A stretch of 53,959 nt of DNA from Chromatiales bacterium (GTDB lineage: Bacteria > Pseudomonadota > Gammaproteobacteria > Xanthomonadales > SZUA-36), in the NCBI GenBank assembly GCA_024640025.1, contig JAHEFT010000151.1, positions 1 through 53,959 on the forward strand, given 5' to 3'. A model generated the notes under the pieces. The model was not told where the DNA came from and made no database searches. It saw only the letters and a program-made list of their open reading frames with translations. Shown here piece after piece: positions 43,192-51,736 of this stretch. Numbering within the stretch: the first letter of the stretch is position 1; every line of letters starts with the position of its first letter. The translations under genes and the position numbers were made by a program.

Positions 43192-43626
43192 CTATTGAAT
43201 ATGATGGGTCGCCGTCTCCAGCCCCATATCACGGTAAACGCGGAACTTCTGACGGGAAGCCAGGCGTTGTGGTTCCGCACCGGGGACGATTTCCAGCAGA
43301 CGTCTGAAACGGCCGGGTTCCACCACCGGCTTATCTGACAAGTTGATCACGACGTCGCGGCCATCGGGAATTCGGGCGCCGTGTACGTCAATGCTGACAG
43401 GCGTGTCGGAACCGGCAGCCGACCTCGCATGGGGAAGAAAACGCCCGGCAGGAAAATCCCACATGACTTCGTCAAGCAATGCGGCTTCATTTTCATCTGT
43501 AGCGAGGACCATCACGAGGTGACCTTGTTCCCAGGCTTTCATGGCCAGGCGGCAGGCGATGTGCGCGGCGGACTGCTGCTCACTGTCCAGCACGTAAAAA
43601 GCAACCTGGCAGGGAGTGCCCGTCAA
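43192..43626 (-). CDS. holC: DNA polymerase III chi subunit
   Basis: 144 residues from a TTG start one base after the pepA stop; no ATG is available in the expected place. VAFYVLDSEQQSAAHIACRLAMKAWEQG is the family opening (shown here in parts: VAFYVLDSEQQS and CRLAMKAWEQG), followed by DEVMWDFPAGRFLPHA and VVINLSDKPV. Chi binds SSB and, through psi, the clamp loader. A psi candidate (holD) is 3.7 kb away. Operon order pepA–holC–valS is standard. Confidence 0.93.
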   Translation of the reverse strand: MTGTPCQVAFYVLDSEQQSAAHIACRLAMKAWEQGHLVMVLATDENEAALLDEVMWDFPAGRFLPHARSAAGSDTPVSIDVHGARIPDGRDVVINLSDKPVVEPGRFRRLLEIVPGAEPQRLASRQKFRVYRDMGLETATHHIQ

Positions 43627-43627
43627 T

Positions 43628-45103
43628 TTAGGCTGACCGGTCGAGCAGGTATTGGGCCAGCAAGCCTACCGGCCGTCCAGAGGCGCCCTCGTTGGTGCCC
43701 CATTTCCAGGCTGAACCCGCGACATCCAGGTGCGCCCAGCGCTGGTTCTCGGCAAAGCGCGAGAGAAAGCAGGCGGCCGTCAAAACACCGCCAGGCATCC
43801 CGCCGACATTCTTCATGTCTGCAAACGGACTGTCCAGCTGTGATTGGTATTCCTCCCAGAGCGGCAGTCTCCAGGCCCGGTCAACTATGGTTGTTCCTGC
43901 CCTGAGCAGATCATCGGCCAGCTTGTCGTCGTTGCTGATCAGGCCGGTCGCGTGATGGCCCAGGGCGACAACGCAGGCGCCCGTTAGCGTTGCAACATCG
44001 ATAATGACATCCGGGTTGAATTGTTCGCTGTAGGTGATTGCGTCACACAGCACCAGGCGACCCTCTGCATCGGTGTTCAGAACTTCAATGGTTTTGCCGG
44101 ACATGCTGGTGATTACATCTCCGGGACGATAGGCGTCACCATCCGGCATGTTTTCCACGGCAGCCACAATGCAAATCACGTTTACCGGCATTTGCAGCCG
44201 GACGCACGCGACAAAGGCGCCAATGACGCCGGCGGCTCCGCCCATGTCGTACTTCATCTGCATCATGTTTTCACCGGACTTCAGCGAGAGCCCGCCGGAA
44301 TCGAAGGTGACGCCTTTTCCAATCAAGGCAACCGGGGCCTGGTCGGCTTTTCCACCGGAATACTTGAGCACAATAAGCCGGGCGCTGTTTGCACTGCCCC
44401 GTGAAACGCCGAGCAAGGCGTCCATTCCCAGTTCGGCCATTTGTTCTTCCTCGAGAACTTCCAGTTCGATTCTTTGGTATTGTTTTGCAATACTCCTGGC
44501 TTCCTGGGCCAGGTAGGCCGGGGTGCAGATATTGGGAGGCAGGTCCGCCAGGTTTTTGGCTTTCTCAAAACCGGCCGCAATGGCATCAGCCTCGGCCAGC
44601 GCGGACGTCAGTTCCGTTCCTCCCTGGAATGTCGCGGACTGCAACGGAACCGGGGAATCTTCCTTGACGGGCTTGGTGGCCGTGTAAAGGTAGTTGGCCC
44701 GGTGGATGGCGAGAGCAGCCTGTTTCAGGCGCTGTGCCATGTCGCTGGCCTCAAATTCAAGATCGTGGAGACATACATGACAATCGGTCAGGGCGTGGTC
44801 ACGCAGCACCTTGCCTGCAGCCAGGCAGCCGCGGTCAAAGCGGGCCAGGTTGAGTTTTTCCACTTTCCCGAACCCGGTTACCAGCACACGTGGAGTAGAG
44901 AGGCCGGAAAGTCCGTGCAGGAAAACGGTTTTTCCAAGACCGGTTTCAATGTCGCCGCTCTCCAGCATGCGGCTAATGGAGCCTCCGCTGGCCTGATCGA
45001 TGCCGCTGGCAGCAGGCGACAGTTTTCCATCCTCGGTTACCCCGATGACCAGGCATCCGGATTTGTTGCTGACAGGTGGATTGTTATCCAGGTTCAGTTT
45101 CAT
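43628..45103 (-). CDS. pepA: Leucyl aminopeptidase (cytosol aminopeptidase)
   Basis: 491 residues. M17 metallopeptidase with two zinc ions. Metal and catalytic blocks are IGKGVTFDSGGLSLK, MKYDMGGAAGVIGAF, and NTDAEGRLVLCDA (the conserved NTDAEGRL signature). In some bacteria PepA also acts as a DNA-binding accessory factor in Xer recombination and carAB control. An AAGGA precedes the ATG. Divergent from lptF, with about 180 bp between starts. Confidence 0.96.
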   Translation of the reverse strand: MKLNLDNNPPVSNKSGCLVIGVTEDGKLSPAASGIDQASGGSISRMLESGDIETGLGKTVFLHGLSGLSTPRVLVTGFGKVEKLNLARFDRGCLAAGKVLRDHALTDCHVCLHDLEFEASDMAQRLKQAALAIHRANYLYTATKPVKEDSPVPLQSATFQGGTELTSALAEADAIAAGFEKAKNLADLPPNICTPAYLAQEARSIAKQYQRIELEVLEEEQMAELGMDALLGVSRGSANSARLIVLKYSGGKADQAPVALIGKGVTFDSGGLSLKSGENMMQMKYDMGGAAGVIGAFVACVRLQMPVNVICIVAAVENMPDGDAYRPGDVITSMSGKTIEVLNTDAEGRLVLCDAITYSEQFNPDVIIDVATLTGACVVALGHHATGLISNDDKLADDLLRAGTTIVDRAWRLPLWEEYQSQLDSPFADMKNVGGMPGGVLTAACFLSRFAENQRWAHLDVAGSAWKWGTNEGASGRPVGLLAQYLLDRSA

Positions 45104-45281
45104 GGTGTGTCCTTAGATTCTTTAGATTCTTTCTGACCGGAGATGGGTTGCCGGTAAGTTATGAATAGTGAGAACGGCATTCTACTAGAATTTACTGTTG
45201 GTTTAGGGTTTGATTTTTGATTCCGGGGAATACTGCTAAACTGGACTTCCAACCATCTTTTTCAAGTTCAATGAGGTCACT

Positions 45282-46355
45282 CTGAATATTCTGCAGAAAT
45301 ATATTTTCCGCGAGTGGCTATGGACCTTCCTCGCCGTGACCATCGTGCTCCTGGTGATCATGATCGGTGTGGCTCTCGGCGAATTGCTCAGCGACATCGC
45401 GGGGGGGCGCATTCCCTCGGGCCTGCTGTGGACCCTGATCTTCCTGAAAATGCCTGATGTCCTGGGCACCATTGTCCCCCTCAGTGTTTTTATCTCTGTG
45501 ATCTGGGGGCTGGGCCGGCTTTACAGGGACCAGGAAATGTCGGTCATGAGAGCCAGTGGTTTCAGGTGGCAAATGATGCTCCGGCCGCTGTTCAACCTGT
45601 TGCTGCCGGTATCGGCAACGCTCCTCGCGCTTAGCTTGTTCGTCTCCCCTCTTGCGGCCTCGGCGACACAGCAAAAGCTGCTGGATGCATTCCGGAACGC
45701 GGCCGAATGGGGACTGCAGGCCGGAACTTTTCACGTGTTGCGCGGCGGCGACCTCGTCTTATACGTCGAAGCGGTGGAAAAAGACGGACGAACGCTGAGA
45801 AACATTTTCATTCAGCTGAGACAGGACGATCGCGAGCAAATCTGGAGCGCGGAAAAAGGTTATTACTGGCTCGATAAAAATACCGGAAACCGCTTCCTGA
45901 CCCTGGAGAACGGTCAGGCCACAGAGGGCGGCTCAGACACGCTGGATTTCGGGATCATGCATTTTTCACGCAATGACGTCAAACTCCCGGAGCAGGAAAG
46001 CCGGATAAAATCGGAAGTCGTCGAAGCAAAAAGAAGTGTGGATATTCTCTTTTCAGGGTCCGTTGAACATATTGTTGAAATCCAGTGGCGCCTCGCCCCC
46101 GCGATCGCTGCTGTCGTGTTGGGTTTGCTGGCCATTCCCCTGTCTCATTCAGCGCCAAGCGAGGGTCGTGGCGGACGTGTCCTGTTGGGTATTCTCGCTT
46201 ACATGGTCTATGTCAATACACTCTACATGTGCCGGAACTGGCTGCTGAAGGGCGACATGCCGATCTCCCCGGGTTTGTGGTGGATTCATTTGCTGGCCCT
46301 GGTCATAGCGCTGATCTGGATGCACCGCCAGGGTCGCATGGTAGGGATGGGCTAA
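45282..46355 (+). CDS. lptF: LPS export permease LptF, with apparent CTG start
   Basis: 357 residues if it begins at CTG 45282. The expected N-terminus NILQKYIFREWLWTFLAVT is encoded there, matching LptF proteins, whose first helix opens with an RE-type motif. No ATG, GTG or TTG occurs in frame between the stop at 45237 and GTG 45336, and starting at 45336 would remove half of helix 1. GAGG (45273–45276) lies five bases before the CTG. The rest is typical: LYRDQEMSVMRASGF coupling helix, a periplasmic beta-jellyroll and C-terminal helices. Works with LptG and LptB to export LPS. A sequencing frameshift is the alternative. Confidence 0.85.
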   Translation: MNILQKYIFREWLWTFLAVTIVLLVIMIGVALGELLSDIAGGRIPSGLLWTLIFLKMPDVLGTIVPLSVFISVIWGLGRLYRDQEMSVMRASGFRWQMMLRPLFNLLLPVSATLLALSLFVSPLAASATQQKLLDAFRNAAEWGLQAGTFHVLRGGDLVLYVEAVEKDGRTLRNIFIQLRQDDREQIWSAEKGYYWLDKNTGNRFLTLENGQATEGGSDTLDFGIMHFSRNDVKLPEQESRIKSEVVEAKRSVDILFSGSVEHIVEIQWRLAPAIAAVVLGLLAIPLSHSAPSEGRGGRVLLGILAYMVYVNTLYMCRNWLLKGDMPISPGLWWIHLLALVIALIWMHRQGRMVGMG

Positions 46356-46358
46356 CCG

Positions 46359-47444
46359 TTGATTAAACTGGTTGACCTGTATATCGGCCGTGCAGCCCTG
46401 CTGGGCACTTTCGTCGTGTGGTGTGCCCTGACTGTGCTGTTCGTTTTGATCAACCTGCTGGACGAATTACGTGCGGTGGAGAATGACTATGGAACACTGG
46501 ATGCACTCTGGGTCCTGGCCCTGACGACACCACGCCTGGCATACCAGATTTTTCCTGTTTCAGCCTTACTTGGCGCCTTGCTCGGCGTTGGTGGGTTGGC
46601 GGCGGCGAATGAACTGGTAGCCTTCAGGACATCCGGGATTTCCCGGATTCGACTGGCGGTCGCGGCGCTGGCCGGTACGATGCTGCTCACCATTCCGGTG
46701 ATGATAATGGGCGAGTGGGTGGCGCCTGCCTCGGAACAGCAGGCCAACGCATTCAGGTTGAACGAACTGGTGGGGCAGGCCATCATCGGGGGTCCGCGAG
46801 GCATGTGGATCCGTGACGGTTCCGACTTTGTGAACATCCAGCGGCCCATTCTGCTGGCCGACCGGGGACAGCAGTCCGTAGACTTCAAAAATGTAGTGAT
46901 TTACCGTTTTTCCAGCGAGGCCTACCTGCAATCCATCACGCGTGCGGAAAGCGCGACTCATGATGGGGAGAGTTGGAACCTGGAACAGGTCAGCCGCGTC
47001 AATTTCTCCGGGACCGGCGCGTCAACCACCCGCGAGGAGGTAACGAAGTGGTCGACAGAAGTGCGGCCCGAGTTGCTCGATTCCGCGGTGACGCGGCCCA
47101 AATTACTGTCTTTACGATCGCTTTTGGAGTACCTGGAGTACCTCGAGGAGAACGGTCTGGACGATACCGCGTACCTGTCGGTGCTGTGGGAAAAAGTACT
47201 GTTTCCGTTCACAGTGCTGGCACTGGTCCTGGCGGGCATGCCGTTCGTTTTCGGCCAGGCGCGGTCACACAATACCGGTGTGCGACTGTTCTTCGGCATG
47301 ACCCTGGGGGGCGTCTTCATGATCGTTAGCCGTGCGTTGCAGAAAATGGGGGCTGTCTACGAATTCTCCCCGCTCCTGATGATATCGATACCCATCCTGT
47401 TGCTCGTGCTCACGTCTGTCATCCTGTTGCGCCGTTCCGTCTGA
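46359..47444 (+). CDS. lptG: LPS export permease LptG
   Basis: 361 residues from a TTG start, 3 bp after lptF; no ATG is near. Helix 1 region LIKLVDLYIGRAALLGTFVV, coupling helix segment ANELVAFRTSGISRIRLAVA and the jellyroll domain (~130–260) are typical of LptG. The C-terminal helices (LWEKVLFPFTVLALVLAGMP) are intact. It pairs with LptF in the inner-membrane LPS transporter LptB2FG. Converges on an RDD-family gene. Confidence 0.94.
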   Translation: MIKLVDLYIGRAALLGTFVVWCALTVLFVLINLLDELRAVENDYGTLDALWVLALTTPRLAYQIFPVSALLGALLGVGGLAAANELVAFRTSGISRIRLAVAALAGTMLLTIPVMIMGEWVAPASEQQANAFRLNELVGQAIIGGPRGMWIRDGSDFVNIQRPILLADRGQQSVDFKNVVIYRFSSEAYLQSITRAESATHDGESWNLEQVSRVNFSGTGASTTREEVTKWSTEVRPELLDSAVTRPKLLSLRSLLEYLEYLEENGLDDTAYLSVLWEKVLFPFTVLALVLAGMPFVFGQARSHNTGVRLFFGMTLGGVFMIVSRALQKMGAVYEFSPLLMISIPILLLVLTSVILLRRSV

Positions 47445-47462
47445 ATCCTAACGGCCGCTTTA

Positions 47463-47930
47463 TCAATACCGGACCAGGCGGGTGCCGCTCAGGATGTCAT
47501 GCCAGGTGCGTTTCTCTGAATCAAACAGTGACCAGAGAAAACCCAGTCCTGCCGGCGCTACTGAAACCAGCGACGCGAGAAAGCGGATCGCAGCTTTTCC
47601 CCAGCCGGGCTTCTGGCCTTGTTCATCCTCAATTCTGACGCGCCAGGCCCGCATGCCGACGGTCATTCCCCCTCTGTTCCAGCACCAGCCAAGATAGGCA
47701 AACCAGACCAGGAACAGGTAAGCCGTATAAGCAGGGTCTTTCAAGGCTGTTTTCTCACCCAGACCCGCGAGCATTGCCAGCATGGTGGCCAACATCAGCA
47801 AAGCGACTACAACAAGCGAATCGTACACGATGATCGCCAGGCGTCTGAGCAGGCCGCATGGGCGTCCGCAAATTACGGCTTCATTTTTCAACTGGACTTC
47901 ACAATGCGTAACAGGGTGCCCTATTATCAC
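47463..47930 (-). CDS. RDD-family membrane protein
   Basis: 155 residues from a GTG at 47930; the exact start is uncertain, since a TTG at 47888 would also keep the domain. RDD domain (arginine–aspartate–aspartate family): LLRRLAIIVYDSLVVVALLM, then the second and third segments GMTVGMRAWRVRIED and RTWHDILSGTRLV. Three hydrophobic spans. Function of the family is not well known; transport-associated roles are suggested. Its position between lptG and the DUF3450 operon is convergent with the former and divergent from the latter. Confidence 0.85.
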   Translation of the reverse strand: MIIGHPVTHCEVQLKNEAVICGRPCGLLRRLAIIVYDSLVVVALLMLATMLAMLAGLGEKTALKDPAYTAYLFLVWFAYLGWCWNRGGMTVGMRAWRVRIEDEQGQKPGWGKAAIRFLASLVSVAPAGLGFLWSLFDSEKRTWHDILSGTRLVRY

Positions 47931-47974
47931 TTAAACGCCGGCCCCGATCTAAACACGCAAACCTGGAACACGCT

Positions 47975-48754
47975 ATGCCTGAAACATTGAAACGCCGATC
48001 CACCTGGGCGCCGCTTTGTGCCTGCGCCTTCACGTTTGCGATTGGCGCCGTTTCAGCCCAAAGCCTGGATTCTGCGCTGGAAGCGGAATTGCAGATCAAC
48101 CGGGAGTCGGCGACATCACAAGCAGAGATTTCCGGACTGGCCCGGCAAACACAGGACCTTCTCTTTGAATACCGGTCGGTCGTCCGGGAAGCGGAAAGCC
48201 TGAAAATCTATAACGCCAACCTCGAAAAAGTGGTCGAAGATCAGAAAAACGAAATCGATTCAATCCATCGGCAACTTGCCGGCCTGGAGAATACCAACCG
48301 CGGCATCGTGCCCCTGATGCTCGAGATGATCGCAACGCTTGAGCAGATCGTCGAAGCAGATGTTCCATTTCGGATCGAAGAGCGCCGCGCCCGTGTGCGG
48401 CGGCTGCGCGAGATGATGGACGAGGCGGAAGTCACCGCGTCCGAGAAATACCGCCGGGTCATGGAAGCGTACCAGGGCGAGCTGGAATTTAGCCGGACCA
48501 CCGAAGCCTATTCAGACATACTCCCTACAACGGGTCAGACAGTAGATTTTTTGCGGGTCGGCAGGATGTTGCTGGTCTACCAGACCAGCAATAATCGGGT
48601 CACCGGATGGTTCAATCCCGGAACACGGAAATTCGAGGATCTGGATGACGATCGTTTTCGGTTTGAAGTGAAAAATGGCCTGGCCATCGCGAGGAATGAA
48701 AAGGCGCCTGATCTTGTCACGTTGCCGGTGCCCGGGCCGGAGGCTGCCCGATGA
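47975..48754 (+). CDS. DUF3450 periplasmic coiled-coil protein
   Basis: 259 residues. Signal peptide ends near AVSAQS. Long helical coiled-coil region follows (the KIYNANLEKVVEDQKNEID stretch), then a C-terminal region with TGQTVDFLRVGRMLLVYQTS and TGWFNPGTRKFEDLDDDRF, the signature of DUF3450 proteins. DUF3450 genes are routinely the first gene of TonB2-type (TtpC–ExbB–ExbD–TonB) operons, but the molecular role is unknown. The stop overlaps the ATG of the next gene by 4 bp. Confidence 0.93.
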   Translation: MPETLKRRSTWAPLCACAFTFAIGAVSAQSLDSALEAELQINRESATSQAEISGLARQTQDLLFEYRSVVREAESLKIYNANLEKVVEDQKNEIDSIHRQLAGLENTNRGIVPLMLEMIATLEQIVEADVPFRIEERRARVRRLREMMDEAEVTASEKYRRVMEAYQGELEFSRTTEAYSDILPTTGQTVDFLRVGRMLLVYQTSNNRVTGWFNPGTRKFEDLDDDRFRFEVKNGLAIARNEKAPDLVTLPVPGPEAAR

Positions 48755-50124
48755 ACCACTCCATCCCGAGTTTCCTGGCGGCCGTTCTTATACTGGTTTC
48801 TTCTCCAGCCCTGGCGCAGACGCAAGCAGGAGCGCAGACGAAGACGCTGGACGAGTTGGCGCGGAACGTCCGGGATGCAGCCGCAACGGAAGCGTTGATA
48901 AACCAGGAACGTGAAGCACGTTTTGTTCGCGAACGGGACAGGCAGCGGGAGTTACTCGCCGAGGCGCGCGACGAGCTTGCCGATGAAAATGTGCGTTCCG
49001 ACCGTCTCAAGCTGGAGTATGACGAAAACGAAAAAGTGCTCGCCGGCCTGGAGACAACACTAGCTGAGCGCATGGGAAACCTGGGTGAACTGTTCGGTGT
49101 CGTTCGCCAGGCTGCCGGAGACATCCAGGCGGTGCTGGACGACTCCATGGTCACCGCGCAAAAGCCTGGCCGGACCCGGTTTCTTTCTGAGTTGGCGGAA
49201 CGCAGGGAATTGCCGACCGTACCCGAACTCAGGCAGTTGTGGTCCGCGATGGTGACCGAAATTGCCGAATCAGGCAAGGTGGTTAAATTCCACGCGCCGG
49301 TGGAAAGAGCCAGCGGCGAAAAGGAAATACAGGAAGTGGTGAGGCTCGGAGTATTCAACGCGGTATCAGGCGGAGTTTACCTGGACTGGGATACCGGCAA
49401 AAGCCGGGAGAATTTTATAGAACTGGCGCGCCAGCCTGCCGGGCGCTTTTCAGATATGGCCGGAGATCTGCAAAATTCTTCACCCGCCGATATCGTTCCA
49501 ATGTCAGTCGATTTCACCAGAGGCCAGATTCTGCGAGCGGTAGTGCAGTCCAGGACTCCGCTGGAACGGGTCAGGGAAGATGGCGGTCCGGTTGGTTACG
49601 TGATCATCGGGGTGGGCTTTTTGGGGTTGCTGCTGTGCCTTTGGAAAGCTTTCTCACTGTACTCGACCGGTGCCGGGATCGGTCAGCAGATGAAAGCGAC
49701 GGAAACCGACAGGAAGAACCCCTTAGGCCGAATCCTGGCAGTTTACTCGGACAACCCTGACGTTGACATCGATACGCTGGAACTCAAACTGGACGAAGCC
49801 ATACTGCGGGAAACAGCCCCGCTAGAAACGGGTTTGAGTTTCATCAGGGTTCTGTACGTGGTTGCGCCCCTGCTCGGACTATTGGGCACCGTAGTCGGCA
49901 TGATCTCAACATTCCAGATGATCACCCTGTTTGGTACCGGTGATCCGCGAATGATGGCAGGGGGCATTTCCACAGCGCTGGTAACGACCGTCCTTGGCCT
50001 GGTCATTGCTATCCCGTTGACGCTCCTGCACAGTTTCCTGCAGGGGAAGGCCCGGGCCCTGGTCCAGGTGCTTGAGGAACAGGCGGCCGGCATTATCGCC
50101 AGGATCGCGGAAGAGCGCACATGA
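48751..50124 (+). CDS. TtpC-like MotA/TolQ/ExbB proton-channel protein
   Basis: 457 residues. Signal peptide, then a long periplasmic coiled-coil domain (~25–260). The C-terminal ExbB-type channel domain has three transmembrane helices (PVGYVIIGVGFLGLLLCL; FIRVLYVVAPLLGLLGTVVG; and the final ISTALVTTVLGLVIAIP). It resembles TtpC, the extra ExbB-like protein of Vibrio TonB2 systems. It probably helps transmit proton-motive force to TonB across the periplasm. Next gene overlaps by 4 bp (ATGA). Confidence 0.92.
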   Translation: MNHSIPSFLAAVLILVSSPALAQTQAGAQTKTLDELARNVRDAAATEALINQEREARFVRERDRQRELLAEARDELADENVRSDRLKLEYDENEKVLAGLETTLAERMGNLGELFGVVRQAAGDIQAVLDDSMVTAQKPGRTRFLSELAERRELPTVPELRQLWSAMVTEIAESGKVVKFHAPVERASGEKEIQEVVRLGVFNAVSGGVYLDWDTGKSRENFIELARQPAGRFSDMAGDLQNSSPADIVPMSVDFTRGQILRAVVQSRTPLERVREDGGPVGYVIIGVGFLGLLLCLWKAFSLYSTGAGIGQQMKATETDRKNPLGRILAVYSDNPDVDIDTLELKLDEAILRETAPLETGLSFIRVLYVVAPLLGLLGTVVGMISTFQMITLFGTGDPRMMAGGISTALVTTVLGLVIAIPLTLLHSFLQGKARALVQVLEEQAAGIIARIAEERT

Positions 50125-50645
50125 TCTGGCTCTACGAAGCCATCGGCGCCATCCGCGAACTCATGGCCCTTGGCGGTGATGTGCTATGGGCGATCATGTT
50201 CGTTCTTTTTCTGATGTGGACGTTTATTCTTGAGCGGGCCTGGTATTTCTCCAGGGTCTACCCGGTCCGGAAATTGCTCATCGTGGATTCCTGGGAGTCC
50301 AGGGCGGAGACCACATCCTGGTATGCGAGACGGATCAAGCAGGGGCTCGTCTCGGAAGCATCTCTGGGGCTCCGGCAAAACGTGGGGTTGATCAAGGCCT
50401 TGATAGCCATCTGTCCCCTGTTGGGATTGCTGGGAACCGTCACCGGCATGATAGCCGTGTTTGACGTGATGACCTACGGCGCGGGGGGTAACGCTCGCGC
50501 CATGGCAGCCGGAGTTTTCATGGCAACCATTCCGACCATGGCGGGCATGGTTGCCGCTCTTTCCGGCGTCTATTTCGGGACCTGGCTCGAACACAAGGCG
50601 CAGGTTGAAACAGAAGCACTGGACGACTTGTTGCAACACCACTGA
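50121..50645 (+). CDS. ExbB-family proton channel
   Basis: 174 residues, the shorter ExbB/TolQ subunit. Three hydrophobic segments, including GGDVLWAIMFVLFLMWTFI and IAICPLLGLLGTVTGMIAVF, then FMATIPTMAGMVAALSGVYF. It forms the pentameric channel around ExbD. No long periplasmic part, unlike the preceding paralogue. Both channel proteins lie in one operon, as in TonB2 clusters. Confidence 0.93.
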   Translation: MIWLYEAIGAIRELMALGGDVLWAIMFVLFLMWTFILERAWYFSRVYPVRKLLIVDSWESRAETTSWYARRIKQGLVSEASLGLRQNVGLIKALIAICPLLGLLGTVTGMIAVFDVMTYGAGGNARAMAAGVFMATIPTMAGMVAALSGVYFGTWLEHKAQVETEALDDLLQHH

Positions 50646-50691
50646 CTGGTTCACTGAAAGGCTCCGGCGGCGCCGGGTGAGAGGACGCAGC

Positions 50692-51096
50692 ATGGCCCGA
50701 AAGCATGCACATACAGAAGAAACTGAAATCAATATCACGCCAATGCTGGATATTGTTTTCATCATGTTGATCTTCTTTATCGTGACCGCGTCTTTTACCA
50801 GGGAGACAGGGGCAACCATTGACAAACCGCACGCCGGGCAAGCCGTTGCGCTCTCGACTGGGGTCATCCTTATCGGTATCAGGCCCAATGACGAAATCTG
50901 GATGGAAAAACGGCAGGTAGAATTGCGGGAAGTCCGGCAATTGGTTGAACGCGCAAGGTCGGAGAACCCCGAGGGTAGCGTCGTGATTGTCGCAGACCAG
51001 GGCTCCCGGATTGGAAGGGTGACCCGGGTCATGGGCCAGGTGAAACTGGCGGGTGTCGACGGCGTTTCCATATCCACCGAGAAGCCGGGTAGATGA
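50692..51096 (+). CDS. ExbD-family transport protein
   Basis: 134 residues from the ATG at 50692, with GAGGA upstream; the earlier frame start lies inside the ExbB gene. Single N-terminal membrane helix with the conserved Asp in ITPMLDIVFIMLIFF, essential for proton coupling in ExbD/TolR. The periplasmic domain ends in ISTEKPGR. It lies 46 bp after ExbB and 4 bp before TonB. Confidence 0.93.
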   Translation: MARKHAHTEETEINITPMLDIVFIMLIFFIVTASFTRETGATIDKPHAGQAVALSTGVILIGIRPNDEIWMEKRQVELREVRQLVERARSENPEGSVVIVADQGSRIGRVTRVMGQVKLAGVDGVSISTEKPGR

Positions 51097-51100
51097 TGCC

Positions 51101-51736
51101 ATGAAAGGCTTGCGATTCCTGATTGCGGCCATCTTCGCCGCCGGGGTGACGTTCGGGCTATTCCTGTTCATGTTCCAGCTGGTCTCTTTAGGGGGAAATG
51201 ATCATGCTGAGCTGGATGCGATCGCGGGCATCCACTTTGGACCGATCAGGATTGCGGATGAGATCACAACCAGGAGTCGAGTCAAACCGCAAAAGCTGCT
51301 GCCCCGCAGGGATCCCCCGCCACCTCCGAAAATGAAAATATCGAAACCTGACAGACAGGTGCAGAACATTCCGCAGATCAACATACCCGATCTCGATGTT
51401 CCCCTGGCCGGAGGCGAAAGCATGTTCATTGGGAGTTTTCAGCAGGTGGATCAGACGGCCGAAGGCGACATCATCCCGGTGGTGGTTATCCGCCCCCTGT
51501 ACCCGCAGGAAGCAGCCATGGCCGGCATCCAGGGCTGGGTGAAAGTTGAATTCACCATTTCGGAGACCGGTGCCGTAAAAAAACCCCGGGTGGTTGATTC
51601 CGATCCGCCCCGGATTTTTAACCGCGAAGCAATCCGCGCAATCCTCAAGTGGAAATTCAAACCCCGCGTGGTCGAAGGTGTGGCTGTCGAGCGACGCGCC
51701 ACCCAGGTCATTGAATTCAGCCTGGACGAATCATGA
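51101..51736 (+). CDS. TonB-family energy transducer
   Basis: 211 residues from the ATG at 51101. N-terminal membrane helix, then a very short proline-rich linker (DPPPPPKM), then a C-terminal TonB domain: RPLYPQEAAMAGIQGWVKVE and REAIRAILKWKFKPRVVEG. It is smaller than E. coli TonB, as TonB2 proteins are. It transfers energy from the ExbB/ExbD channel to outer-membrane receptors; no receptor gene is in the window. Its stop overlaps the next ATG by 4 bp. Confidence 0.93.
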   Translation: MKGLRFLIAAIFAAGVTFGLFLFMFQLVSLGGNDHAELDAIAGIHFGPIRIADEITTRSRVKPQKLLPRRDPPPPPKMKISKPDRQVQNIPQINIPDLDVPLAGGESMFIGSFQQVDQTAEGDIIPVVVIRPLYPQEAAMAGIQGWVKVEFTISETGAVKKPRVVDSDPPRIFNREAIRAILKWKFKPRVVEGVAVERRATQVIEFSLDES

